Source: Buxus sempervirens
Lineage: Eukaryota > Streptophyta > Magnoliopsida > Buxales > Buxaceae
Assembly: GCA_947561395.2 (NCBI GenBank)
Contig: OX387193.1
Coordinates: 5,890,001 to 5,954,000 of the forward strand
Direction of reading: 5' to 3'
DNA: 64,000 bases
Position numbers and translations under genes: made by a program. The notes under the pieces were generated by a model. The model had not been told where the DNA came from. It searched no databases and was given only the letters and a program-made list of their open reading frames with translations. Shown here one piece after another: positions 11,624 to 23,003 of the stretch; the stretch's first letter is position 1; each line of letters begins with the position of its first letter.

Positions 11624-12332
11624 GTCCGTCAAGGCAACGGATCCTCTGTGTAGCAGATCCTCTGTGAAGCAAACGTCTTCTTTGTGCAGCGCAATCCAAC
11701 GGTCCAAATTAAATGAAGGCTATCAAATATGGGGGTACCTCAGGCAAACAATGGGGTACCTCTGTCAAATATTGGGGTACCTTAGGCAAACATGGGGTAC
11801 CCGATCTTAACAATGGGGTACCTTTGTCAAATACGGGAGTACCTCAGGCAAACATGGGGGTACCCCCATATTTGATAGCCCCTAATTGACCTTTAGAGCT
11901 TAACAATAGGATACCTCTGTCAAATATTGGGGTACCTCAGGCAAACATAGGGTACCCAATCATCTTCATGGAGGTACCTTCAATTCGGCCTAACAATGGA
12001 GTACCTCTATTAAATACGCCACTATAACCCAAAGGTACCTCCCTAAATCGTGGTAGGTACCCCCCAAAATAAGCTTAAGGTATCCCACTCTAAGTCCAAG
12101 ATACCCTCATGTAAGCCTAAGGTACCCCCCATGGTAAGCCATATGCAGTCACCAAAGTTAGCCTAAGGTACCTTCCTTCTAAGCCTAAGGTACCCCAATA
12201 TAAGTCGAAGGTACCCCAATATAAGCCAAAGGTACCTCCCTACAAAGAGAATCGGACCAAATTAATTTGGTCCATTCGATGGTGTTGCACAGTGCTACAC
12301 AAGAGGATCTGCTGCACAAAGGATCCGGTGCG
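11624..12332. mobile_element. terminal-inverted-repeat element filled with GGTACC repeats
   Basis: A 709-base insert absent from the paralogous site near 15178, where TTAATGCCCCTCC reads through. The ends are imperfect inverted repeats: ACGGATCCTCTGTGTAGCAG against CCGGATCCTTTGTGCAGCAG on the other strand. The match continues to GGTCCAAATTAA on both arms, about 85-90 bases. The interior is built from diverged repeats of GGGGTACCTCAGGCAAACA and of AAGGTACCCCAATATAAGC. The likely target duplication is short (CCC). It is non-coding; the family is uncertain. Confidence 0.7.
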
Positions 12333-13044
12333 CCCTCCTTTTTGGTCCCTTTTTTAAGCTAGCTCTTTGTAGGTTTTTAACCCTAGTTTATAGCTTAAGT
12401 CACTTCTTGGTCCTATATATCCAGTAGATATATTTATATTGCAGTAAGAGTTCCTCGGGGAAGATATTTAAGGTAATTATGCATATTTTCTTTCAACGAG
12501 CAGACACTGCTACTCCGAACTCTATATATTTGCAGTAATGTTTGTACACAAGAGAAGGAATTGTTTTCCTATTTGAAAAACATGAATGATTTAACTGAAT
12601 TCTTGTAAACTAATTAAATGAATCTTGTGATATTTGCAGCTCCGGCTAATTCACCAATCAGATATTCTTAATGTGCCTGGTCTCAGATCATTCAACCTTC
12701 AGAATCACAGGTTTCGATCCATCTTCTTTAGGTGTGTTCAGAGAATAAGATTCATTGGTTTCAAGTTTCTCAGATTGAGATATATATGCAAATCCATGAG
12801 AATTTTGAGGAACCACCTCCCATACATACATACTACAGCATCAGTAGTCTTAACAGCTTCAAGAAGAACAAACCACTATCTACTTCAAACACTTGACAGT
12901 GGAGAGAAATACAAAAGACAGACAGAGATTCAGATAACTGCACCACACACATCTCAAGACATAGACCTCTTGAAGACACAAGAGACATACAGACCACATT
13001 AATACAAAAGTATAGACTAGGACTGATGACACGTATATTGAGAT

Positions 13045-13614
13045 TTAGGCATCGGTCCAGACGATATCCAATTGGCCCCAGTCACTTGGAGGAACTCCGA
13101 GGGCTTTCCACACAGCTTTGGATGCATCGACGATGTTGTGGGGACATGGGGGCTGGAAATCATGCTCGCTGTCACAACCCATGGTGGAATCACACTCGTC
13201 AACTACCGTGGCCTTAACACTCCGTCCATTCGCACTGATAATGATCTGCTTCTGGCACCTGCGCTTGTTGCTGAACCACCCAGTTGAGAGTGCTACCACT
13301 GGTGTGTCATCTGAGTGGAACTGGTCATCACATTCCGATGCTCCACCGCCATCTCCTCCCTCCTCAAAGCTGTTAAGTGTCAAAACTGCCTGTGTTCTGC
13401 TTGACACAGGTGGTGAGCACTTAAATGTTGTGTAGAGCTTTCCCTGTACGCAGCACTCAGAGTCATTGTCCTGGTTGCATTCTCCCTGAGGGGCTTTCTT
13501 CCCCATGATGTTTCCACTGGGCTTGCAATCCTGGGCATCGACTCCTAGGCAATTTGCAGCAAAGAGAGAAACTATCAAGACTAAGCATAAACTCAAAAAA
13601 GTTCTCGTACTCAT
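13045..13614 (-). CDS. kiwellin / ripening-related protein, copy 5 (intact)
   Basis: Single-exon gene for 189 residues starting MSTRTFLSL. The signal peptide ends near GVDAQD. The mature part has the ten conserved cysteines, with [42 protein letters not shown] and VDECDST. It is the only functional member of the three-unit duplication; its sisters at 4430 and 7368 both carry a stop. An in-frame ATG 12 codons upstream is rejected because MSTR aligns with the MSK starts. It is probably a secreted apoplastic protein. Confidence 0.93.
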   Translation of the reverse strand: MSTRTFLSLCLVLIVSLFAANCLGVDAQDCKPSGNIMGKKAPQGECNQDNDSECCVQGKLYTTFKCSPPVSSRTQAVLTLNSFEEGGDGGGASECDDQFHSDDTPVVALSTGWFSNKRRCQKQIIISANGRSVKATVVDECDSTMGCDSEHDFQPPCPHNIVDASKAVWKALGVPPSDWGQLDIVWTDA

Positions 13615-13677
13615 TCTTTGAAGTCTATTTCCAGGTACTGTAATCCTCAATGAGAAAAAGGTTTACAGTCGATGGAG

Positions 13678-13687
13678 TATATATAAG
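13678..13687 (-). promoter_or_regulatory. TATA box of kiwellin copy 5
   Basis: TATATATAAG on the plus strand, 64 bases upstream of the ATG. Confidence 0.6.
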
Positions 13688-13745
13688 ACAGGATTGCATA
13701 AACTATATCTGATGGAATGGAATATTCTTAAAGGAGCAATAATGG

Positions 13746-14539
13746 AGCATTGTGGTAGCTAGAGGACTCATAACCTACTGTTCTGGGCTGCAAGAAAACG
13801 ACCTGGGAATTAATAATTTGAATAATATCTGAAAGCTCACCCTGCAACTTTGACATTTAATTCGATCGTCAATCACGCCACATTGAATGAAGTTTCGGAT
13901 CCTAGTCTTCTTCCTCGTGTTTTTTCCGTGACAAAATAAATTAAGTCATTTTCTTTTTCCAAGCAGAAGAAGAAAATGGACCCGTAGACTTACGGGTATC
14001 AAACGGGCCATGCCATGGCCGGCTTGCTTGGTTAGCCGTGTTGTACCCACCTTCCTAAAGATTGGCCCCCCCCCCCCCCCCCCTCCTCTTGTGCCCACTC
14101 ATGTCTACAACTGATGATCATCTACAGCGCACATCATGCATGTGCAGGACATATACAGGAAGAGATCTGTTGTAGGGCCCACCAAGATTCACTTTATGTG
14201 CAGCCCAGGGCACGCATATTTTCTAGCGGTAAAAGTGTGTGGACAGGGATGTATACACCCCTTCACATGGATATGTGGGGTTTTCCAAATGAAAGGTGGG
14301 CCCCCAAATGAGGGTTATATACACCCCCACCGTAGGAGATGCGAATCGAGTAAAAGCCAATGGTCTAACTAGCTGAGATTGTGTTTTATGGTGTGGGCCT
14401 CCTATATTGACACAAGCATGCTGTCTATGTATTTCATGGATGCTTCGTACCATGAAAGTGATGAAACTAATTAAAGGAAGAATAATGTGAAAAATAGCAG
14501 TCTTAATAAGGTAAAGATGCCATTTATAATACTAACTAT
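13746..14539. other. intergenic, with an 18-base poly-C tract
   Basis: No gene seen. A run of 18 C occupies 14066-14083. After it, a stretch with GTATACACCCC and ATATACACCCCCACC looks repetitive, but I cannot assign a family. Confidence 0.5.
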
Positions 14540-15195
14540 TAGGAGGTTTCATATGTTTAACAACTGTTGCACCTAAAAGCTTAAATTAATAAGTGAAGGT
14601 GTAACTATACGTATAAGAGATCCCTGCTTTGATACCATGTTAAACAACCGTTGCATCTAAAAGTTTAAGATGATAAAATGAAGGTGTAATTATGTATATA
14701 TGTATGCAGAAATAAGAGGGCTTGAATACACAGTACCTCGACAATTTCTCTTTCATCAACATGGATAATATATTTAGCGATCGAGGAAAAATAAGAAAAC
14801 GAAAGGAATATAAAATAACATGTTACACATAAGAGATCATGAAACTAAACTGACTCGTTCTCGAATTAGCAACTTGTCACGTGCCGGCTAGTCCCGCCCT
14901 CATTAGTGAGACAAATTAGAAAGATTATCTAAAGAAGGAACAGGTCAAGATCCATGTAACCCATTCAGGAAAATGCAAGATATATATTATTTATAGTTTG
15001 ATTTGACAGATTTGTATTTGCATTTCCCTTGATACCCGGTTGAATGATTGAGAAGATAATGGTTCAGAATTTTGACACCAAGTCCGGATTCAAATCCTGT
15101 GCACCTGTTTCTACTGCTCCAAGTCATATATGCGTGTGGAAGATTGGCTGTTGTCATCATGGGAGTGCTGTTAATGCCCCTCCTTTTTTGTCCCT
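14540..15195 (-). repeat. TRIM/LTR-like remnant (paralogue of 10741-11623)
   Basis: Contains two nearby LTR-like pieces in minus orientation (GCAACAGTTGTTAAACA and GCAACGGTTGTTTAACA), the second followed by TGGTATCAAAGC, a plausible primer-binding site. The piece near 14750 begins TGTCGAGG on the minus strand. A short related fragment occurs at 19265-19330. Its uninterrupted end near 15178 serves as the empty site for the element at 11624. Confidence 0.5.
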
Positions 15196-15794
15196 TTGGG
15201 TTCCCTTAGATTCGAATAGCAAATAGGCGGGAAGTCATTTTCGTGCTTTGATTTTTAGGAAGGCGTTATCCTTCTAAATCTAGAAGGTTCTTCACAAGGA
15301 CGAAAGCTAGGTTACGGGTGAAAGTGAAAGCATCAGTTATGGCTGTCAAAACCGAGCTTGAGTCCCATTTTTAGGCTCATAGCTAGGGCTGAGCCTAAAA
15401 AATAGCTCGTAAACTTAATGAGCTTGAGCCGAGCTTGAGTGGGCTCAGCTTGGCTTGTTAAGTATATAAAATATATCTATATCATATATTAATTATGTAT
15501 GCTACCAAAAAATATATATATTAATTATGTAGCAACAAAAAAAACCAACTCTTTTGAGAGCACTAATAAATCTTTTGTGAACATTAAAATGAAAAATAAC
15601 ACTCATTAACAATTAATTCAAAAAGTATCAATGCTATCCAATTAAGTGAGTGAATTTGGGTTATTTTTTAAAAGTATCACTAAGAACCAATTTTTCCCTT
15701 AAATTTACACTTCCAGTTTTTATTAAAAACAATGGATATATATACATATATATCTATTCTCTCGATAGACACATATTAGCCACAAACAAAGGTC
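15196..15794. other. intergenic, AT-rich, with foldback-family fragment
   Basis: No gene. Around 15600-15720 the phrases ACACTCATT, AATTAATTCAAAAAGTATCA and TTGGGTTATTTT match one arm of the foldback element at 17960-18480, so this is a fragment of that family. Confidence 0.45.
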
Positions 15795-16070
15795 TTAATA
15801 GCTAGTATACAGAAGCCTCAAAACAAGGCCCCCCGGTGAGAAAAAATGGGGATAAGGGAAAAGGAAGAAAGAAGATAGCAAAACATACGAGTGATTTTTT
15901 CCTTCAAAATCAAAAATTAAGAAACCAAACGTGTAGGGCATATTCCTACGAATTCTGGAAGCATATGCGTGTCGCACGTCTATGCCAATTAGCTTCAGAT
16001 AATACGTACCCCGACAAAAATAATAATAAAGAAATTAGGGGAGCATGAGGTTCGTGGTAAGTTTCGAGGT
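15795..16070 (-). repeat. dispersed repeat fragment, paralogue of 31690-31860
   Basis: On the minus strand this reads GACGTGCGACACGCATATGC, then CCCTACACGTTTGG, then TTTTGAAGGAAAAAATCACT, matching the plus strand at 31711-31860. Near 15983 it joins a segment matching 23960-24003. This copy is therefore the uninterrupted version of the site where the CACTA element sits. Confidence 0.65.
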
Positions 16071-16283
16071 AAGAGTCCAAAAAAGACAAACTTAGGACAC
16101 GAAACTTCATTGGAAATGACGCGAGAGTTACGTATTGCATGGCCTCCATTCAGAGACTGCTCAAATTCCCTTGCTTGTTTTTTGCTGTAGAATTCTTAAC
16201 CCTCTAGTCCGTCCTAATTAAACTGCCAAAATGCTCCTTCTTATAGTTTTCTGGTTGGACTCTAGCATTTTGAGTAGGCCATC

Positions 16284-16294
16284 CTTATATATAC
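16284..16294 (+). promoter_or_regulatory. TATA box of kiwellin copy 6
   Basis: CTTATATATAC, 64 bases before the ATG, inside the conserved GGCCATCCTTATATATACTC block. Confidence 0.6.
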
Positions 16295-16357
16295 TCCATC
16301 AACGCTACTCTTGTTTTGCAGTAAGAATTACGACACCATTAATTAGAGTGGGAGAGA

Positions 16358-16921
16358 ATGGGTAAGAGAAATTGTTTTGGTGTATGCTTAATCCTACTAA
16401 TTGTTCTCTTTGCTACAGATTTCCTGATGGTGGATGCCCAGGAGTACTGCGAACCGAGTGGGAAACTCAAGGGGAAGAAACACTCATGCAACCAGGAAGA
16501 CGGCTCTGATTGCTGCAAACAGGGAAAGAACTACAAAAAGTATGAGTGCTCACCGCCTGTGACCCAGGAAACGAAGGCAATTCTAACACTCAACGACTTT
16601 CAGCAAGGAGGAGATGGTGGCGGAGCATCAGCATGTGACGGTCAATACCACTCAGATGACAGACCGGTGGTGGCGCTGTCGACGGGATGGTTCAAGAAGA
16701 AGAGCAGGTGCAACAGATATATCAATATCAGAGCTAATGGACGCAGTGTTAATGCCATGGTAGTCGACGAGTGTGACTCCACCGTGGGGTGTGATAAAGA
16801 TCATAATTACGAGCCTCCATGTCGCCACAACATTGTTGATGCCTCCAAAGCTGTGTGGGAAGCCCTGGGAGTGCCTCATGATAACTGGGGCGAGTTGGAA
16901 GTTGTCTGGTCTGACGCTTGA
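16358..16921 (+). CDS. kiwellin / ripening-related protein, copy 6 (intact)
   Basis: Single-exon gene for 187 residues, the shortest of the set: two residues are missing in the kissper-like region, which reads LKGKKHSCNQ with no PQG. The signal peptide starts MGKRNCFGV and ends near MVDAQ. Ten mature cysteines are kept, as are [32 protein letters not shown] and [10 protein letters not shown]. It lies in the same orientation as copy 1 and shares both its flanks. It is probably a secreted defence or ripening protein. Confidence 0.93.
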   Translation: MGKRNCFGVCLILLIVLFATDFLMVDAQEYCEPSGKLKGKKHSCNQEDGSDCCKQGKNYKKYECSPPVTQETKAILTLNDFQQGGDGGGASACDGQYHSDDRPVVALSTGWFKKKSRCNRYINIRANGRSVNAMVVDECDSTVGCDKDHNYEPPCRHNIVDASKAVWEALGVPHDNWGELEVVWSDA

Positions 16922-17690
16922 ATATCACCATGTTATCGTCATCATCTATGCGTCTATGTCGCTGATCTTAATAACTCCATGTATATTGGAGACAGATATT
17001 TGGTCGTCTGTTCTGAGTCTCATGCTTAAATCTCAACCTTTTATCGTCGTCTATACGTCTATATTGTCCTTAGTTTGTATGTCGCTGGGTCTTAAATAAC
17101 TCCATGTATGGATGGATGTGTCCTCTGTGTGTGGTACAGATCGGTATGATATATGAATCTGTCTGTCTTGTGTATCTTAATTTCTCTCATTTCTAGTTAT
17201 AATATCTGATACATAGGTCATCTAATGGTAAACTCGCTTCTGAATTGGAAGTAATCTCACCTCAAATCAACAAAATTAAGCCTTTATTAATAACTTCAGC
17301 AAGTTTACTTGACCACTTGAACATGAGGAAGACCTATGTTGTTTGACGATTAGGGGAAAACAAGGAAGAGCTTTGCTTGTGAAGTAAGATGCTTCCGCGT
17401 GAAGCATTTCAAAGTTATTGTTTTTATGTGGGCCCAATTAAAAGAACACCAACCATAGGATGCTCCACATTGAAGCATCCTGGGCAAATTTAGGCCCAAA
17501 TGGCATGCGATTTCATATAATTGGTCATGACAGTGGGTAATTGTAATATCAGGATTATTTTGAGGGCATTTTCGGTATTGCTTTATAATAATAGTAGCAG
17601 ATAAAGTTAAACCGGAAAGATCTTATGAAGAGTGAAAAGTCTAATTAACACCGGTATCACCAACTTTTGCTAAACCATAAACCCTAAAGT
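16922..17690. repeat. kiwellin 3' flank, duplicated from 877-1690
   Basis: Same order of phrases as downstream of copy 1, including TCTGTCTGTCTTGTGTAT, AGAGCTTTGCTT and AAGAACACCAAC. It shows that copies 1 and 6 belong to one duplication of at least 2 kb. No gene. Confidence 0.6.
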
Positions 17691-17959
17691 CATAGTGAAA
17701 AGAGAAAACCAAATTAAGGAGTACGTTCAAAAGAGCCTTAATCTTCCAAATCCAATGTCTAATATGCTAGAGAGGAGAAGAGACGTGCCATTGAATTTTA
17801 TAATTGATTGGTATCCAACACCAATCTACGTACGAAAGAACATATTGCATAAAATGTGTCCATTATAATGGCATGCACATATCTAATTAACTTTTTTTGG
17901 ATCTTAGGTTAGTAGAGAATGGGGAGAACGTAGAGAACAAGACTCTTAAAAATAAAAAA

Positions 17960-18480
17960 AGGGAAAATTGGTTTCTAGTAATACTTCTTAAAAAGAGCCC
18001 ACATTGAGTCACCAAATTCTTGATAATTGGATGGTAGTGATACTTTTTTGAATTAATTGAGAATGAGTGTTATTTTATTGTTCACAAAAGGTTTATTCCA
18101 AAAATGTCCTAAAAATACTTCTTAACCTCCTCAAAAGGGGTCGAAATCTTCTTCTATGTTTACATAAATTGCTCCCTACTTTGGCCATGAGATGCTATTA
18201 TGCGGAGCATCTCATAGTCAATTTTTTTTTTCACTATAATAAATGTTTCACTATCATACATGGCAGCATCTTACAGCTCAAGCAAGGGACAATGTAGTTA
18301 AACATAGCAGGTAATGTCATCTCGATAAGCAAGGTGTTTGCAAGTCGTTTAAGGGCATTTTTGGAAGAAATCCTTTATGAATAGTAAAATGACACTCATT
18401 CTCAATTAATTCAAAAAAGTATCACTACTTTCCAATTGCCTCGCTGAATATGGGTTATTTTGATTTTTGTTATTAGCATG
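17960..18480. mobile_element. foldback MITE with a second MITE-like insert
   Basis: Long inverted repeat: 18025-18110 pairs with 18351-18437 (shared core GATACTTTTTTGAATTAATT), and weaker matching extends outwards to about 17960 and 18480. Between the arms, CCATGAGATGCT...GAGCATCTCATAG and CATGGCAGCATCTTAC resemble the small MITE at 45876-46093, so one element appears nested in the other. Non-coding. Confidence 0.65.
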
Positions 18481-18660
18481 CACTTTGAGCCGAGTTCACA
18501 TCTTGTAAGACCTTTATCTACACCCTTATTTGCAGCTTTTCACAGGATTGCTTAAAAATTTACAGATATGCCATTCACAATACACATGGCATGATCCCAA
18601 CACAGGCTTCACATAAAGTTGTAGATAAAGGTTTCACAGGATCTCAATTGCTTTGAGCCC
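18481..18660. mobile_element. small inverted-repeat MITE
   Basis: The ends pair over about 40 bases. The left reads TTTGAGCCGAGTTCACAT and GACCTTTATCTACA. The right, read on the other strand, gives CTCAAAGCAATTGAGAT and AACCTTTATCTACA. About 180 bases, non-coding. I did not find a clear target duplication. Confidence 0.5.
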
Positions 18661-19559
18661 ACTAGCACTGCCAACCAAAATTTGTTTTCTATCCTTACGC
18701 AAGTTTGAGGTTTGGGTCTTTTGTTTTTCTTTCTATATGACTAGCTGCCTGAGCTTTTATTGATCTTAGGAAACTTATTGTTGTATATAATTTACTAATT
18801 TCCTTTGCCCTTTGCCCTTCTGTGTCCTTTGACATGTATGAATAGTTGTTGAAATTGAAGTTCATGACTGAAGATTTTTATTTTTTTTGGAAATTTAATA
18901 TTTGACTAGTGTGACTTATAATCTTCGTTGATTAATGGATTTGTGTCAAACTAATTGTTTCTAGGAAATTTGAGAGTGTTGTTCGTAATTGCAAGGAATT
19001 TCAGAATCAATGAAAGGATCAAAGTCAAAACTTAATTTTGCTATTTGATTTTACAAGCCCGTTGGATAAAAAAATTTGTAGAGAGAGTTCTATATGTCAC
19101 ACATGAAAATGATGATCAGTGATGTGCTAAGGTTTTCGAGTGTTGATATAATTAGATTTTATTCCACAAGAGAAGAGGCTATAGGATTCTTTTCCGATAG
19201 TATAGATAGTTTGGAATTTTGCTCTCGCTCAAATTGAAAGTGGCATTTTGCGTCAATAGCTATAACTAAAGGGTTCTCCATGTTAAACAACTGTTGCACC
19301 TAAAAGCTTATGCTGATAAGTGAAAGCTCGCGCAGCTATGTATATCGAAGGACCCGTATATGATATTTCCAAACTCCAAAAGCCTGCGAATCTTGCAATT
19401 GGAATCCTGCCAGATCTTGGAAGAAATCATCAGATCTATACAAACAGAATGAATCTTAATTAATATATAGCTCCTAAAAGAAGTATGCACTATTTATTTT
19501 GAGAACAATTATATATGGTAGATGTATGATATTATACGTAAAATAGGAGAGCAAGATAT
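18661..19559. other. intergenic, no gene seen
   Basis: AT-rich. A short segment at about 19115-19215 (GATGTGCTAAGGTTTTC, GGATTCTTTTCCGA) is a third fragment of the repeat at 20936 and 32092. The TRIM-like LTR end recurs at about 19265-19330. Confidence 0.45.
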
Positions 19560-19786
19560 GGAAGACAGACAGATTTACAGAACTGTGTCACATATCCAAT
19601 ACATGGAGTTATTAAGACACAGGGACGACAGACAAACGACACTTATTGCGGACGTATAGACGACGATAAATGATTGAGATTTAAGCATGAGACTCAGAAC
19701 AGACGACCAAATATATGTCTCCATATAATGGAGTTATTAAGATCAGCGACATAGACGTAAAGACGATGACGATAACATGGTGAGAT

Positions 19787-20359
19787 TCAAGCAACAGACC
19801 AGACAACTTCCAACTCGCCCCAGTTATCATGAGGCACTCCCAGGGCTTCCCACACAGCTTTGGACGCATCAACAATGTTGTAGCGACATGGAGGCTCGTA
19901 ATTATGATCTTTATCACACCCCACGGTGGAGTCACACTCGTCGACTACCATGGCATTAACACTGCGTCCATTAGCTCTGATATTGATATATCTGTTGCAC
20001 CTGCTCTTCTTCTTGAACCATCCCGTCGACAGCGCCACCACCGGTGTGTTATCTGAGTGGAATTGACCGTTACATTCTGATGCTCCGCCACCATCTCCTC
20101 CCTGCTGAAAGTCGTTCAGTGTTAAAATGGCCTTCGTTTCTTCGGTCACAGGCGGCGAGCAGTCATATGTTTTGTAGTGCTTTCCCTGTTTGCAGCAATC
20201 AGAGTTGTCCTTCTGGTTGCATCGTCCTCGAGGATAGTGCTTCCCCTCAAATACTTCTCCACTCGGCTCGCACACCCGGGCATCGACCATCAGGAAATCT
20301 GTAGCAAAGAGAACAATTAATAGGAGTAAGTATCCACCAAAACAAATTCTCTTACCCAT
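19787..20359 (-). CDS. kiwellin / ripening-related protein, copy 7 (intact)
   Basis: Single-exon gene for 190 residues, starting [14 protein letters not shown]. The signal peptide ends near MVDARV. The kissper-like region is one residue longer than in its relatives ([20 protein letters not shown]). Ten cysteines, [28 protein letters not shown] and [10 protein letters not shown] are all present. The last residues are SVA, not the usual SDA. It shares its 3' flank (19560-19786) with copies 1, 6 and 8. It is probably secreted to the apoplast. Confidence 0.93.
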   Translation of the reverse strand: MGKRICFGGYLLLLIVLFATDFLMVDARVCEPSGEVFEGKHYPRGRCNQKDNSDCCKQGKHYKTYDCSPPVTEETKAILTLNDFQQGGDGGGASECNGQFHSDNTPVVALSTGWFKKKSRCNRYINIRANGRSVNAMVVDECDSTVGCDKDHNYEPPCRYNIVDASKAVWEALGVPHDNWGELEVVWSVA

Positions 20360-20419
20360 TACTTCTCTCTGTATCTATCTAATGGTGTTGTAATCCTTAT
20401 TGCAAAAACTTGGAAGGAG

Positions 20420-20430
20420 TATATATAAGG
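20420..20430 (-). promoter_or_regulatory. TATA box of kiwellin copy 7
   Basis: TATATATAAGG on the plus strand, 61 bases upstream of the ATG, in the conserved block with GGATGGCCTACTC. Confidence 0.6.
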
Positions 20431-20935
20431 ATGGCCTACTCAAAATGCTGCTAGTATCCAACCAGAAAACTGCAAAAAATCAAGCTATCAATTGGAGTGG
20501 CGTATTCTCGATCTTTAGGGAGTATTTTGGCAGTGAATTTGAGTAGTCTCGTCTCTGAATGCCGACCATGCAATACTTAATTGTCTCGTCATTTCCAATG
20601 AAGTTTCGTCATTACCAAGTCAGCTATAAAGAATTGGCATTTAGCGTTAGACAACCTCGAAGCTGACCACAAACCTTGTGTTCCCCTTTCTTTTATTATT
20701 ATTTTGTCCGGCGCGTATTGTCTGGAGCCAATTACAACTGGATTTTCTGTTCGTGACATAGTGGAAAACGGCGGACGTGGATGTAGCTTATTCTGGAGTG
20801 AATCACATAGAATCTTGTTCGTTTTTTTGCTCCTAGCAATCTATACGAATCAGATTTGATTCCTTTCGGTGATTGGCCAGTTAAATTCAAAACAATAGGC
20901 CAATTACAAGCCGGTTAGTCCAATAATTATAAAGG

Positions 20936-21455
20936 ATTAATTCTGTATCCAACGTGAGGGCATGATGATTTCGATGATGTGCTAAGGTTTTCTAGTGTTG
21001 AGATAATTGGACTTTATTCCACAAGAGAAGAGCCTATAGGATTCTTTTCCGACAGTATAAGACGGAATTTTGGTCTCAATCAACTGCAAATGGCATTGTT
21101 GTAATCGAAAATACAACTAATAACTGCTTTGATTGTTCGTTAGTGGGGCTTGTTATGATAATTTCTTGGACCAGAGGATTTAGTTCTTTTACTACCTCCC
21201 AGAGGAAGGATCGAGCCCCAAGTGAATCAAGGAGGGTTCGAATCCAAACCTAGCTTAGGCATGACAGCCAAAGGCTCTACCACGAATACATGGGAGACCT
21301 TCCGAAGTTATTGTTAATTTAAAACTAAGGTTTTTTGGCAAAGAACAATGTAGTGCCAGTGGGTTTCTTCGCCACAAAAGATGAGTGGATGATGTAAATA
21401 CTTACGGTGCTGGTTCATTGACAAATACATTGTTAATTTCCCCATTTTTGGAAAA
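20936..21455. repeat. dispersed duplication, paralogue of 32092-32610
   Basis: The two blocks match in direct orientation over about 500 bases, from GGATTAATTCT...CAACGTGAG through TTTTCCGACAGTATAAGACG and GGATCGAGCCCCAAGTGAA to TTCATTGACAAATAC and TTCCCCATTTTT. Here the block runs straight into a copia reverse transcriptase fragment. Function unknown; no open frame is shared. Confidence 0.75.
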
Positions 21456-22760
21456 AATCAAGTGGTCAACTGCTTGTAGAGAGGAGCCTGTGATGATTAT
21501 ATCATCAACATAAATGAGAACATATAATGTAAGCCCCTTATCTTTGTAGATAAACAAAGATGAATCAGATTTGGAGTTTTTAAAGCCCATTTCCAAAAGC
21601 TTAGAGCTAAGTCGAGAAAACCAAGCCCGTGGTGCTTCTTTGAGCCCATAAATGGCCTTTTTTAATTTACAGACATGATCTGGGTATTGTAGGTGGACTA
21701 ATCGAGGAGGTTGCTGCATGTAGACTTCTTCAGAAAGAATTGCATGTAAAAACGCATTTTGTACATCAATTTGCTTAATGGGCCAAGAATTTGAGACTGC
21801 AATGGATAAGATTGTACGAATTGTAGTGGGCTTTACAACTGGGCTAAAAGTTTCATCATGATCCACACCTGCTTGTTGATGAAATCCTTTAGCTACCAGA
21901 CTGGCTTTATGACGCTGGAGGGATTTGTAAACTCACTTGCATCCAAGGATTACAATATCGTTGCGGAAAAAACGGCATGCCGGCGGCACGCCGACGACGT
22001 GCCGGCGAAATGCCAAAAAATTTAAAAAAAGCAAAAAATTAGAAAAAATTTGAATTTTTTTGATTCTGTCGATTTTTCGGCGGCACGCCGACAAAAATCG
22101 CTGGCACGCCGCCAAAAAATCGCTGATAAAATTTAAAAAAATCGACTTTTTTTTTTCCTTTTTATCGCAAAAAATCAATTTTTTTGTGAGTTTCGGTCCG
22201 TTTCGCTCGGCACGACTCCAATTTTTCGCTGGCACGCCGAAAAAATCGGTCAATTTATTTAAAACCGATTTTTGGTGTCGATTCGTTTCGACAATTGAAA
22301 AAAAACGATTTTTCGGCGGCACGCCGCTGAAAACGCTGCTTGCATCCCACTAAATTCTGCTTATGAGGGAGTCGAGGGACCAAAGTTCAAGTGTTATTCC
22401 GTAAGAGTGCATCAAATTCCTGATTCATAGCTTCCCTCCATGCTTAAGATTTGGAAGCCTTTGTGAAACAGGTGGGCTCTGGAAAAGAACTAGAAATAAC
22501 AGCCAAAAGACATTGTGGCAAGGGATATCTTATCGAACCATCAGGATTAAGTCGAGGTTTGGTGATATTATTTTGAAGACGAGTGGTCATTTGATGTGTT
22601 CTAGTTGGATACATGGATTTTTCATTTGAAGTGGTTGGCGAGGATAGATGGAATAGAAGAAGGTGAATGTGAAGGTTCAGATAAGTGAGATTCAGTTGAA
22701 GGCACAGATGTATCAGATATTATAACTAGAAAAGGAGAGAAATTAAGATACACAAGACAG
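21440..22760 (-). mobile_element. Ty1/copia fragment (integrase end to RT), interrupted by a MITE
   Basis: Minus-strand copia polyprotein. Reading in gene order (down from 22760): a linker with MTTRLQNNI and a proline-rich part, AWREAMNQEFDALL, LVGCK, then after the insert [43 protein letters not shown] and the catalytic YVDDIIITG. Several in-frame stops replace expected codons, and the RT is cut off soon after YVDD. It is dead. It belongs to a different copia lineage from the fragment at 8740. Confidence 0.88.
21945..22338. mobile_element. MITE-like insert with 9-bp target duplication, CGGCGGCACGCCG motifs
   Basis: A 394-base insert that splits the copia coding sequence at the Gly-Cys-Lys codons. 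The flanking CTTGCATCC (21936-21944 and 22339-22347) is present twice, so the GCK codons appear on both sides. The inside holds several near-palindromic GGCGGCACGCCG blocks between A/T runs. It has open frames over 90 codons on both strands, but these look like by-products of biased composition, not genes. Terminal inverted repeats are weak. Confidence 0.7.
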
Positions 22761-23003
22761 ACAGATTCATATATCATATCGATCTGTACCACACACAGAG
22801 GACACATCCATCCATACATGGAGTTATTTTAGACCGAGCGACGACGGACAAACGACACTTATTACAGACGTATAGACGACGATAAATGATTGAGATTTAA
22901 GCATGAGACTCAGAACAGACGACCAAATATCTGTCTCCATATACATGGAGTTATTAAGATCAGCGACATAGACGCATAGATGATGACGATAACATGGTGA
23001 TAT

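Larger units (their letters stand above)
12357..13745. repeat. segmental duplication unit C (with intact kiwellin copy 5)
   Basis: Third direct copy of the unit described at 3450. It begins with TTTTTAACCCTAGTTTATAG as in unit A and lacks the middle GGGCCTTAGATTTA stretch. It carries the only intact gene of the three units. Confidence 0.75.

Noticed and set aside
14066-14083. 18-base poly-C as a possible functional site
   Set aside because: A simple homopolymer in intergenic DNA with no conserved context; it may also be variable or a sequencing artefact.
21933-22353. Two overlapping open frames of 129 and 97 codons on opposite strands
   Set aside because: They lie in the MITE-like insert that splits a copia gene; the Phe/Lys/Arg-rich translations come from A/T runs and GGCACGCCG repeats.
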